A DNA stretch of 64,000 nt, taken from NCBI GenBank assembly GCA_035271585.1, contig DATERL010000142.1:1-64000 (forward strand), given 5' to 3'. Every line of letters begins with the position of its first letter. The stretch's first letter is position 1. Source of the DNA: Roseimarinus sp035271585. Its GTDB lineage: Bacteria > Bacteroidota > Bacteroidia > Bacteroidales > Prolixibacteraceae. The position numbers and the translations under genes were made by a program. Below, piece after piece: positions 26,803 through 35,240 of this stretch. Under the pieces are notes generated by a model. It ran no database searches and was not told where the DNA came from. It was given only the letters and a program-made list of their open reading frames with translations.

Positions 26803-29238
26803 ATGAAAAAACCTTTTATTCTTCTCCTATTCAGTCTTATTTCATTGGCAAGTTTAGCTCAAAAAGCAACCATTAGCGGCTACATTACCGACAAGGAAAG
26901 CCGAGAGCGATTAATTAATGCCAACGTTTACGAAAGCAAGTCCTTGCAAGGAACAATGGCCAACAATTATGGATTTTACAGTATTTCGCTCCCCAAAGGG
27001 AAAGTAACACTCGTTGCTTCGTTTGTGGGGTATCAAGCACAAGAATTTGAACTCGATTTACAACAAAACATCACCCTTAACATTGAGCTTGAACTACAAA
27101 GCGATGAGCTGGGCGAAATAACCATATTGGGCAATCAGACCAATAAAGTGGAAGAAACCCAAATGAGCATGATTGATTTACCCATTCAAAAATTACAAAA
27201 TATCCCCACCATTTTGGGCGAGGCCGATGTGCTCAAAGTAATTCAACTATTGCCCGGAGTACAAGGTGGCACCGAAGGCACCAGTGGCATTTATGTGCGT
27301 GGTGGCGGCCCCGACCAAAACCTTTTTCTGCTCGATGGCGTGCCCGTTTATAATGCGGGTCACTTACTGGGAATTTTTTCGGTTTTTAACCCCGATGCCC
27401 TTCGAACTGTTAAACTTTACAAAGGCGGATTTCCGGCTCGCTTTGGCGGACGCCTCTCGTCGGTTGTTGATGTGAGCATGAAAGACGGAAACATGCAAAA
27501 ACTGAAAGGCGACTTCTCCATTGGACTTATTTCGTCGAAGTTAATGCTCGAAGGCCCCATTGTGAAAGACAAAACCTCTTTCATGATTTCGGGGCGTCGT
27601 AGCTATGCCGACATAATTGCCCAACCCATTTTAAAAATACTAAATAAAAAAAACAAACGAGATGAAATCAACGCTTATGTCTTTTTTCATGATATCAACG
27701 CAAAAATAAATCATATTTTTTCGGATCGAAGCAGGCTCTACCTAAGCATTTATCATGGCCGCGACAAAGGTAATGCAAGACAAATAACCACCGTTAGAGA
27801 AGAAAATGGTAAGGAAATTGAAGTACTCGACAATAAATTTGGACTGGGTTGGGGAAATACTATTGCATCGTTGCGCTGGAACTACCTAATTTCGCCAAAA
27901 CTATTCAGCAATACCACTTTGATTTTCAGCAAATATGCATTCAATATTTTGTCGAACAAGCACCACGAATTATACCAAGAAGATTATTCCAAATCCGATT
28001 ATTTTAATTATTCATCAGGCATTGACGATATTTCGGCCAAAATCGATTTCGATTACTTTCCAGCACCTGCTCACGATATAAAATTTGGGGCACAATACAT
28101 CAGGCATCATTTTACGCCGGGCGTAACCACCTTCAATTTTAAAAACACTAAAAATACTTTGGCCGAAAGCGATACCATTTTTGGGAACGACGATGTTTAT
28201 GCCAACCATTACTCGGCTTACATTGAAGATGATATTACCCTTACTCCCAATTTAAAAGTAAATGCAGGTTTTCACTTTTCAGCATTTTCGGTCGAAGGAG
28301 AAACCTACTTTTCGCCACAACCACGCTTATCGGCAAGGTACAAAATAGCCCCCGACTTTTCGTTAAAAGCATCGTATTCGCGCATGGTTCAACATGTTCA
28401 TTTGCTGGCCATGTCGGGCATTGACCTGCCCAGCGACTTATGGGTTCCGGTAACAAAAAAAATTGCCCCGCCAGTTGCCAATCATTATGCATTGGGCACA
28501 GCCATAAAACTATCTCGCCAATTCGATTTAACAATCGAAGGATTTTATAAGGACATGAATAACCTGATTGAATACAAAGAAGGCGCCTCGTTCATGAAAA
28601 GTAGCACCGATTGGGAAAGCAAAGTTGAAATGGGCAAGGGTTGGTCGTACGGAATTGAATTCCTGCTTGAAAAAACCATCGGCAACACAACAGGTTGGAT
28701 TGGCTACACTTGGTCGAAAACCGAACGTCAATTCGAAAATATCAATTTTGGCAAAGTATTTCCGGCCAAATACGACCGTCGGCACGATGTTAGCGTGGTG
28801 GTGACCCACAAATTCAGCGACCGTATCGACATAAGCGGCACTTGGGTTTACGGTACAGGTAATGCTGTATCGTTGGCCTTTTCGCACATTCCCATTACAG
28901 ATATTCCGCAATCAGGACATGGCCATTTTAACAACAATTACGCCTACGCTTACGAAGGACGAAACAATTACCGTATGCCCAACTACCACCGCATGGATGT
29001 AGGCATTAATTTCCACAAACAAAAAAAACGGGGCATCCGAACTTGGAATGTTTCGCTATACAATGCCTACAACCGTCGAAATGCTTTCTTTTTGATGTGG
29101 ATGGAAGAAGATGCCAATGGCGAGCTATATAGTGGCGGCATTGGCGGCGGTTACGGTAGTGGCAAAAAACAAACCAAGCTTTTCAAAATAGCTTTGCTCC
29201 CCATTGTTCCATCAGTATCCTATTCCTTTAAATTCTAA
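26803..29238 (+). CDS. TonB-dependent receptor 3 (subtype beta)
   Basis: 811 residues with signal peptide MKKPFILLLFSLISLASLAQ. The regulatory-like domain KATISGYITDKESRERLINANVYESKSLQGTMANNYGFYS is nearly identical in DNA to that of receptor 4 (the coding stretch about 26865-27180 versus 30727-31045). The plug has NAGHLLGIFSVFNPDALRTV, differing from the other three. The barrel matches receptor 2. A glycine-rich insertion (SGGIGGGYGSGKK) sits in the last extracellular loop just before the closing strands. It ends in SYSFKF. Confidence 0.92.
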   Translation: MKKPFILLLFSLISLASLAQKATISGYITDKESRERLINANVYESKSLQGTMANNYGFYSISLPKGKVTLVASFVGYQAQEFELDLQQNITLNIELELQSDELGEITILGNQTNKVEETQMSMIDLPIQKLQNIPTILGEADVLKVIQLLPGVQGGTEGTSGIYVRGGGPDQNLFLLDGVPVYNAGHLLGIFSVFNPDALRTVKLYKGGFPARFGGRLSSVVDVSMKDGNMQKLKGDFSIGLISSKLMLEGPIVKDKTSFMISGRRSYADIIAQPILKILNKKNKRDEINAYVFFHDINAKINHIFSDRSRLYLSIYHGRDKGNARQITTVREENGKEIEVLDNKFGLGWGNTIASLRWNYLISPKLFSNTTLIFSKYAFNILSNKHHELYQEDYSKSDYFNYSSGIDDISAKIDFDYFPAPAHDIKFGAQYIRHHFTPGVTTFNFKNTKNTLAESDTIFGNDDVYANHYSAYIEDDITLTPNLKVNAGFHFSAFSVEGETYFSPQPRLSARYKIAPDFSLKASYSRMVQHVHLLAMSGIDLPSDLWVPVTKKIAPPVANHYALGTAIKLSRQFDLTIEGFYKDMNNLIEYKEGASFMKSSTDWESKVEMGKGWSYGIEFLLEKTIGNTTGWIGYTWSKTERQFENINFGKVFPAKYDRRHDVSVVVTHKFSDRIDISGTWVYGTGNAVSLAFSHIPITDIPQSGHGHFNNNYAYAYEGRNNYRMPNYHRMDVGINFHKQKKRGIRTWNVSLYNAYNRRNAFFLMWMEEDANGELYSGGIGGGYGSGKKQTKLFKIALLPIVPSVSYSFKF

Positions 29239-29250
29239 AACTCCCAAACA

Positions 29251-30348
29251 ATGAAATATCCATTCATTACAATTATTGTATTAGCGCTAGTAATCGTATC
29301 GTGTATCGACGAAATAAAACTAAACCACGATGTGCTTGAGCCAAAACTAACGGTTAACACCTTTATTACGCCAGGCGAAGTAATTGTTGTAAACCTGTAC
29401 CAAAACATTCCACTTAACAACGAATTAAGTACCAAAAGTGTTAAAAACGCAAAAGTTGTTTTGTACGAAAATGGAATCGAAAAAGAAGTACTGGAACCAC
29501 TAATATATCAAAGTTACGGCTATTATAATGAGGAAACACAAACCTACGAAGCCGATTCCATTTTTAAATACCGTTCAAATGAAACACAAGCAGTTGCTGG
29601 TAACACCTATAAAATAACTGTTGAATGTAAAGGATACGAAACGGTCAGTGCCGAAACCACCCTTCCCCATGTGGTACAAATAAGCGGATTCGACTCAATA
29701 ACTACTCAAAAAAATAGATATGGCCAAAACTATAGCGAATATAATTACAAACTACGATTTACCGACCCTGCCAACGAAACCAACTATTACCGTTTAATTG
29801 TTGAACAAAATTACCAAAGAAAATCGTTTATAGTACTGGGAACTGATACCATTCGATACATCAATAATAATAATTTGTTCCCTGATTATGTAAATTTATA
29901 CAGTACCGACCCATTGCTCTCAAACGAAAACAAAGATGCCAACACTTACGTTTTTGGTGAACTTGAAAATAGGTATAATATTTTTTCCGACGAAATGATT
30001 AATGGCAAACCATACGAAATTGATTTTATAGCCGATTTATTGTCGAACAGTAGCGAGGAACTCGACACCGCATCGGGCGAATACATGAAGGTGAAAATTA
30101 AACTGCAAAGCCTGAACCACGACATGTACTATTACCTCAAATCAATCGATGCACAAAAGTACAGTGATTACATGATGTTTACCGAACCAGTGCCCATCTA
30201 CTCAAACATCGAAAACGGTTTTGGCGTTTTTTGCGGATATACCTCTTCGTCGGTCGAAATAACGTACGGCGAATACCCAAAAGAAGGAATAAAATACTAC
30301 GACTGGGAGGATATTGAACGAATTTTTAACGAATATCGAGAGCAATAG
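29251..30348 (+). CDS. DUF4249 lipoprotein 3 (subtype beta)
   Basis: 365 residues. Lipobox IVSC, then IDEIKLNHD. Its N-terminal region VIVVNLYQNIPLNNELSTKSVKNAKVVLYENGIEKEVLEPL aligns with copy 2. The family blocks DPANETNYYRLIVEQ, NKDANTYVFGE, FSDEMINGKPYEID and FTEPVPIYSNIENGFGVFCGYTSSSVEI are present. It starts 12 bp after receptor 3. The intergenic stretch after it is unusually long and contains repeats. Confidence 0.88.
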   Translation: MKYPFITIIVLALVIVSCIDEIKLNHDVLEPKLTVNTFITPGEVIVVNLYQNIPLNNELSTKSVKNAKVVLYENGIEKEVLEPLIYQSYGYYNEETQTYEADSIFKYRSNETQAVAGNTYKITVECKGYETVSAETTLPHVVQISGFDSITTQKNRYGQNYSEYNYKLRFTDPANETNYYRLIVEQNYQRKSFIVLGTDTIRYINNNNLFPDYVNLYSTDPLLSNENKDANTYVFGELENRYNIFSDEMINGKPYEIDFIADLLSNSSEELDTASGEYMKVKIKLQSLNHDMYYYLKSIDAQKYSDYMMFTEPVPIYSNIENGFGVFCGYTSSSVEITYGEYPKEGIKYYDWEDIERIFNEYREQ

Positions 30349-30367
30349 ATATTAAGGTTGAGACTGA

Positions 30368-30391
30368 GGTTAAGGTTAAGGTTAAGGTTAA
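30368..30391 (+). repeat. Four tandem GGTTAA hexamers
   Basis: Four perfect copies, preceded by degenerate versions (AAGGTTGAGACTGA from about 30353). It lies 20 bp downstream of DUF4249 gene 3 and is likely a slippage-prone simple repeat. Confidence 0.85.
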
Positions 30392-30435
30392 GACAAGATG
30401 AACTATAAATAAAAACAATGGCGGGTAATATAATG

Positions 30436-30571
30436 CAATAATTCGTTACGTTTTTATAACTAAATGAATATAAACAAACTGAAATACTCACATCAATTTA
30501 TTTAACATACACAACATCAAATTGTTACTATTTGTCTGAATACTCATATCTTAAAATCTATTAATCTATTG
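30436..30571 (-). repeat. Dispersed ~130 bp intergenic repeat, copy D (diverged, 136 bp)
   Basis: Opposite orientation to copies A and B. Read on the minus strand, it begins CAATAGATTAATAGATTTTA, contains GATATGAGTATTCAGACAAAT, and ends TTATAAAAACGTAACGAATTATTG-like, so both ends match copy C while the centre has drifted. Terminal bases CTATTG are at 30566-30571. It shares the GATATGAGTATT form with copy B. Confidence 0.7.
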
Positions 30572-30635
30572 ATAATAATTAGTGAATTTTTAAGTTAAAT
30601 AACAAAGTAAAACACTTTTTAACACTAGAAACATC

Positions 30636-30648
30636 TACTTTAGCTGCC
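30636..30648 (+). promoter_or_regulatory. Promoter-like motif before receptor 4
   Basis: TACTTTAGCTGCC, 12 of 13 positions identical to the motif before receptor 3, at the same distance from the start codon. Confidence 0.45.
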
Positions 30649-30669
30649 CAATACAAACCCCTCTTCACA

Positions 30670-33108
30670 ATGAAAAAAATTTATATTTTTCTTTTATTTA
30701 TACTTGTTGCATTGACAAGTATTGCCCAAAAAGCAACCATTAGCGGATACATTACCGACAAGGAAAGCCGAGAGCGCTTAATCAATGCCAACGTTTACGA
30801 AAGCAAGGCCTTGCAAGGAACAATGGCCAACAACTATGGCTTTTACAGTATTTCGCTGCCCAAAGGTAAAGTAACACTCGTTGCTTCGTTTGTGGGATAC
30901 CAAGCGCAAGAATTTGAACTCGATTTACAGGAAAACATCACCCTAAACATTGAGCTTGAACTACAAAGCGATGAGCTGGGCGAAATAACCATATTGGGCA
31001 ATCAGACCAATAAAGTGGAAGAAACCCAGATGAGCATGATTGATATCCCCATTCAAAAGCTGCAAAAAATACCGGTCATTATGGGCGAAGCCGATGTATT
31101 AAAAGTGATACAGCTTTTACCCGGCGTTCAAGGCGGCACCGAAGGCACCAGTGGTATTTATGTGCGTGGTGGCGGCCCCGACCAAAACCTATTTCTGCTC
31201 GATGGCGTACCCGTTTACAATGCCAGCCACTTACTGGGTTTCTTTTCGGTTTTTAACCCCGATGCCATTAAAACCGTAAAACTTTACAAGGGCGGTTTTC
31301 CTTCGAGATTTGGCGGCCGCTTGTCGTCGGTTGTCGATATTAGCATGAAAGATGGTAACATGCAGGAATTTAAAGGCGATGTTTCGATTGGACTTATTTC
31401 GTCAAAGCTTTTGCTCGAGGGTCCAATTGTTAAAGACAAAACCTCGTTTATGGTTTCGGCACGGCGAACTTACCTCGATGTAATGGCCAAACCAATTATT
31501 GCTCTTATCAATAAAATTGAGGGAACCGACATGGAGGCCGGTGCATTTTTTCACGATTACAACCTGAAAGTAAACCATATTTTCAACAGCAAAAGCCGCT
31601 TGTATTTAAGTGGGTATTTTGGAAAAGATAAAGGTTTTATCGGATACGAATCAAACTCGAGCCAAAGCGATGATAAAAACAACCTCATACAATATAAGTA
31701 CAACGACGAAACCAGTATAAAATGGGGCAACACCATTGGTTCGGCCCGCTGGAACTACTTGCTTTCGCCTAAGCTTTTCAGCAATACAACGGTAACCTAC
31801 AGCAAATACCTGTTTGATGTAGGCTCAAATTTCACCGAAAAAAACTTAACTAAAAACATCCAAAAAAGCGATATTTTCAGAAATTATTCAGGCATTGAAG
31901 ACATTACCGCAAAAATCGATTTTGACTATTATGCCACCCCACGGCATTCGATAAAATTTGGTACGGCCTATACGCATCATCACTTTACCCCCGATGCCAC
32001 CCGCATTCAAATTGAATCGGTTACACTCGACGACAGCACCGGCATTAATCGCGACTACACCGACAACGACATCAACGCCCACGAACTATCAAGCTATATA
32101 GAAGATGAAATTTCGATAAGCCCACGCTTAAATTTGAATGCCGGCTTGCATCTTTCGGTTTTTAGTGTTCAGAACGAAACCTTTGTCAGGCCACAACCCC
32201 GAATTTCGCTAAGGTTCAAAGCACTCGAAAACTGGGCATTAAAAGGTTCATACACGCGCATGGCACAACATGTTCATTTACTTACCTCATCGGGAATTAG
32301 TATGCCCACCGACCTTTGGGTACCGGTAACCAAAAACTTTGCGCCGCCTATTTCCGATCAGTTTGCTTTGGGTACAGCAATCAACTTTAGGCACGGTATT
32401 AATTTAACCCTTGAAGGTTTCTACAAAACCATGACCAACCTGATTGAATACAAAGAAGGCGCATCGTTTATGGGCAACGACACCAATTGGGAAGAAAAAG
32501 TTGAAAAAGGAATTGGCTGGTCGTATGGGCTTGAAGTAATGCTCGAAAAAACCATTGGCAAAACTACAGGATGGATTGGCTACACCTGGGCAAAAACCGA
32601 ACGCCAATTCGACAACCTTAACTTTGGCAATGCCTTCCCTGCCAAATACGACCGCCGGCACGACGTTAGCATTGCTTTCACCCATCAATTAAGTGACCGT
32701 ATCGACTTTGGCGGTACCTGGGTTTATGGCACCGGCAACGCTTTAACATTAGCTGTTATGGAATTTCCAAGTATGGAAATCCCCTACTCCAATAACTATT
32801 ACAGTAAAATGAACCTGAAAGACTACGGTGGTCGAAACAACTATCGTATGCCTGCATACCACCGCTTAGATTTGGGTATTAACCTGCACAAAAAAATGAA
32901 ACGCGGAACACGCACCTGGAGTTTCTCAATTTACAACGTTTACAACAACATGAATCCATTTATGCTACAATGGGGAATGAAATATGGCGATTATATCACC
33001 AATAGCGTAACCGGCGAGCAAGTACTCAAAGGCGATCCGGAGGTAATACTGAATAAATTCAGCTTGTTCCCATTAATTCCGTCAATTTCGTATTCATTTA
33101 AATTTTAA
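30670..33108 (+). CDS. TonB-dependent receptor 4 (mosaic: N-terminus of receptor 3, barrel of subtype alpha)
   Basis: 812 residues with signal peptide MKKIYIFLLFILVALTSIAQ. Residues ~19-125 are nearly the same as receptor 3, including GNQTNKVEETQMSMID. From the plug onward (NASHLLGFFSVFNPDAIKTVKLYKGGFPSRFGG) it follows receptor 1, and the barrel shares FHDYNLKVNHIFN, SGYFGKDKGFIG, SGISMPTDLW and RQFDNLNFGN with receptor 1. A short stretch MVSARRTYLDVMAKPIIALINK looks more like receptor 2. This patchwork implies recombination or gene conversion within the array. It ends SLFPLIPSISYSFKF. Confidence 0.92.
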   Translation: MKKIYIFLLFILVALTSIAQKATISGYITDKESRERLINANVYESKALQGTMANNYGFYSISLPKGKVTLVASFVGYQAQEFELDLQENITLNIELELQSDELGEITILGNQTNKVEETQMSMIDIPIQKLQKIPVIMGEADVLKVIQLLPGVQGGTEGTSGIYVRGGGPDQNLFLLDGVPVYNASHLLGFFSVFNPDAIKTVKLYKGGFPSRFGGRLSSVVDISMKDGNMQEFKGDVSIGLISSKLLLEGPIVKDKTSFMVSARRTYLDVMAKPIIALINKIEGTDMEAGAFFHDYNLKVNHIFNSKSRLYLSGYFGKDKGFIGYESNSSQSDDKNNLIQYKYNDETSIKWGNTIGSARWNYLLSPKLFSNTTVTYSKYLFDVGSNFTEKNLTKNIQKSDIFRNYSGIEDITAKIDFDYYATPRHSIKFGTAYTHHHFTPDATRIQIESVTLDDSTGINRDYTDNDINAHELSSYIEDEISISPRLNLNAGLHLSVFSVQNETFVRPQPRISLRFKALENWALKGSYTRMAQHVHLLTSSGISMPTDLWVPVTKNFAPPISDQFALGTAINFRHGINLTLEGFYKTMTNLIEYKEGASFMGNDTNWEEKVEKGIGWSYGLEVMLEKTIGKTTGWIGYTWAKTERQFDNLNFGNAFPAKYDRRHDVSIAFTHQLSDRIDFGGTWVYGTGNALTLAVMEFPSMEIPYSNNYYSKMNLKDYGGRNNYRMPAYHRLDLGINLHKKMKRGTRTWSFSIYNVYNNMNPFMLQWGMKYGDYITNSVTGEQVLKGDPEVILNKFSLFPLIPSISYSFKF

Positions 33109-33120
33109 ATCCCATTCAAA

Positions 33121-34227
33121 ATGAAAACCATGAAAACAAAAATATTTAATCATAATCTCTACATTTTTGCCGCAATACTAATCATTGGAACTGCTTGCCA
33201 GGAAGAGATTAAGTTTAAGTCCAATCAAATATCGTCAAAAATGGTGGTAAACAGTTTTATTGAACCCGACAGTCTAATTAAAGTATTAATTGCGGGCAGT
33301 AAACCTATTCCGGGGGTTATATCCAATTTTAACTGGATCGATAATGCCACGGTAAAACTATTTGTCGATGGCGAGGAAAAAGAAACACTAACTACTTACA
33401 CCACAAACACTAACAGCAACAGAGATTACAGTTTTAATTACAACGATACAGAAAGTAATACCACCATTGGTTATTGTTCAAGCCTTAAAGCCGAAGTAGG
33501 AAAAACCTACAAACTAGAAATCACTCACCCCGATTATGACAACTCAACTTGTGAAACTTATATACCACAAGCTATTGAAATTATTTCGGTTGACACAGCT
33601 ACCATCGATTATAGAAATAACTGGGATTACGATCGGCAACAATTAAAAGTAGCCTTAAAATTTAAAGACCCGGCCAACGAAGTGAACTATTATCGTTTGA
33701 TTGCACACCTAACGCAAGGTATCTACATAGAAAAATATTACGACAAAACCGTAATCGATTCGTTTGTTAATGTTAGAGAAAGCTATATTAGCATAAAGGA
33801 TCCCGTAATTACTCCGGAACAAGAAAATGCCAACGATTTTTTATTCGAAACACCGGGAAATCCCTACAACGTTTTTACGGATGAGCTGATTGATGGTCGC
33901 GAATATACGGTGAACTTTGAAATCACGATCCCTAATTTTTATCGAAACGAAAAAATTGATTATCTGTCGAAAGGCGAATTCTATCAAGTAAAATTTTTGT
34001 TGCAAACACTGCCCCGCGAAACTTACCTTTTCTTAAAATCGTCGTACGATCATCATTACTACGATGGTGACCTTTTTGCAGAGCCGGTACAGGTTTTCAG
34101 CAATATTGAAAATGGCTTGGGTATTTTTGGTGGTCAATCAAACTCAGTAATCAATATTTCGAAAGGAACGTATCCGATGGACAATATTGACTACCGAGAT
34201 AATTATTACTATAATTACGGAAATTGA
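33121..34227 (+). CDS. DUF4249 lipoprotein 4 (subtype alpha)
   Basis: 368 residues; an alternative ATG at 33130 is equally possible. Lipobox GTAC followed by QEEIKFK. AGSKPIPGVISNFNWIDNATVKLFVDGEEKETLTTY and KAEVGKTYKLEITHPDYDNSTCETYIPQAIEI align with copy 1, so its subtype agrees with the barrel type of its receptor. The family's FTDELIDGREYTVNF and FAEPVQVFSNIENGLGIFGGQSNS blocks are present. It closes the array; the next gene is on the other strand. Confidence 0.88.
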   Translation: MKTMKTKIFNHNLYIFAAILIIGTACQEEIKFKSNQISSKMVVNSFIEPDSLIKVLIAGSKPIPGVISNFNWIDNATVKLFVDGEEKETLTTYTTNTNSNRDYSFNYNDTESNTTIGYCSSLKAEVGKTYKLEITHPDYDNSTCETYIPQAIEIISVDTATIDYRNNWDYDRQQLKVALKFKDPANEVNYYRLIAHLTQGIYIEKYYDKTVIDSFVNVRESYISIKDPVITPEQENANDFLFETPGNPYNVFTDELIDGREYTVNFEITIPNFYRNEKIDYLSKGEFYQVKFLLQTLPRETYLFLKSSYDHHYYDGDLFAEPVQVFSNIENGLGIFGGQSNSVINISKGTYPMDNIDYRDNYYYNYGN

Positions 34228-34553
34228 TATTACAACAAATTGTTAGTCCCGGTAGTTTTCGGGATTAGACATTCGGATTAAAACAGAACATACTGATTAT
34301 TAATAATATAGCTGTTTTCACACACAACTTGTAATACACTAATCATCAGACATAAAAAAAAATACAACAAACTATTAATTTTAAACAAACCCTACTAATT
34401 AAGTAATAAAAAGGCTTTCGTTTATTGAAATAAACCATCTATATCGTCTCGCAAATATGATTAGTTGCGGAATGCGGGGTACTTTCCTGTCGAAAAACAC
34501 CGAGGCTGATGCGGGCTGTAAACCTTAATTATCAGCACCGAGACCGCAATTAA
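34228..34553. other. 326-bp gap after the receptor array
   Basis: The left part is AT-rich, with only a weak hairpin (TCCCG/CGGGA at 34247-34264) that may end the array transcript. The right part contains the GC-richer inverted-repeat element described separately at 34460-34554. No ORF of note is seen. Confidence 0.6.
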
Positions 34554-34554
34554 T
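34460..34554 (+). ncRNA. Unidentified structured element, candidate small RNA
   Basis: The outer arms ATTAGTTGCGG (34460-34470) and CCGCAATTAAT (34544-34554) can form an 11-bp stem with one G-U wobble; the wobble exists only in the plus-strand RNA, while the minus strand would have an A-C mismatch. An inner stem GCTGAT/ATCAGC is flanked by two direct copies of CACCGAG. By my count 45 of 95 bases are G or C, against clearly AT-rich flanks. It does not match any riboswitch, SRP RNA, 6S RNA or tmRNA motif that I can recall. It could instead be a remnant of a mobile element. The last base overlaps the stop codon of the minus-strand ABC gene. Confidence 0.35.
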
Positions 34555-35240
34555 TATATTTTGCTGTTAGTAGCCGTTATTTGTTTTTCATTCAAATAAC
34601 CAAGTGTTACTAAGTCGTTTAAGTTTTTTGTTAAATATGTTTTTCCATTTGAAATTACATAAAGATCATCACAAATGTCGATTACATGCTCATATAAGTG
34701 GTCAGTAATTATTACTCCTTTATTTTTCTTTTCTTTATTTATTATCTTTTTAAAAATGTCCACATGTACAGGCATTATCTGCGAAAATGGTTCATCAAGC
34801 ATACAAAACTTTGTCTTTGAAGCAAGAATAATGTATACCTCTATTATCCTGTGTTCTCCCCCTGATAGATTTTTTAGTCTAAAATTGTAGTATTTTTTAA
34901 AGTCAGGGAATAAATCAATAAACTCGCTAAAATCAAGATTGAAATCATTAAAAATCCTTTTGATTTTTAAGCTATTAGGTACAAAACTAAATTGGGGTAA
35001 ATATCTAAATATTTCTGGATTATTATAACCATTAAAAATTGTTTCTCCGTTGATTCTTACAGATTTATTATTTGTTTTTAGTTCTCCATAAATTATATTC
35101 ATTAAACAAGTTTTACCAGTCCCATTTCGTCCAAGAATCCCCATAGTTTTTCCTGTCTCATTCTTGAGATAAACATCTTGTAATACTCTTTTTGTACCAA
35201 ATTCAAGAATTATACTATCAACTTCGAGGGAGTGTGTCAT
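34554..35240 (-). CDS. ABC transporter ATP-binding protein
   Basis: 228 residues: Walker A GRNGTGKT, a Q-loop around YLPQFSF, signature LSGGE, Walker B FCMLDEP and the switch His in ITDHLYEHV. The style resembles LptB-like ATPases of small Bacteroidota transporters in which the ATPase pairs with a short membrane protein. It overlaps the preceding membrane-protein gene by 23 bp, so the two gene products almost certainly act together. Substrate unknown. The region is AT-rich relative to its neighbours, and the pair could have been acquired. Confidence 0.85.
   Translation of the reverse strand: MTHSLEVDSIILEFGTKRVLQDVYLKNETGKTMGILGRNGTGKTCLMNIIYGELKTNNKSVRINGETIFNGYNNPEIFRYLPQFSFVPNSLKIKRIFNDFNLDFSEFIDLFPDFKKYYNFRLKNLSGGEHRIIEVYIILASKTKFCMLDEPFSQIMPVHVDIFKKIINKEKKNKGVIITDHLYEHVIDICDDLYVISNGKTYLTKNLNDLVTLGYLNEKQITATNSKI

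Larger units (their letters stand above)
30349..30669. other. 321-bp gap between pair 3 and pair 4 (no gene)
   Basis: This gap is far longer than those between pairs 1-2 (83 bp) and 2-3 (63 bp). It holds four tandem GGTTAA hexamers, repeat copy D and, at its right end, the promoter-like motif of receptor 4. I see no ORF or RNA gene in it. Insertion of repeat D plausibly explains the extra length. Confidence 0.75.

Noticed and set aside
30368..30391. GGTTAA repeats as a telomere or CRISPR
   Set aside because: Only four 6-bp copies without spacers in the middle of a chromosome segment.
19540..34227. Calling the array a SusC/SusD polysaccharide utilisation locus
   Set aside because: No SusD, glycoside hydrolase or sigma/anti-sigma gene is in or next to the array, and DUF4249 is not SusD in sequence.
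34460..34554. Known riboswitch, SRP RNA or integron attC site
   Set aside because: None of the conserved cores I know for these classes is present, and there is no gene immediately downstream on the plus strand.
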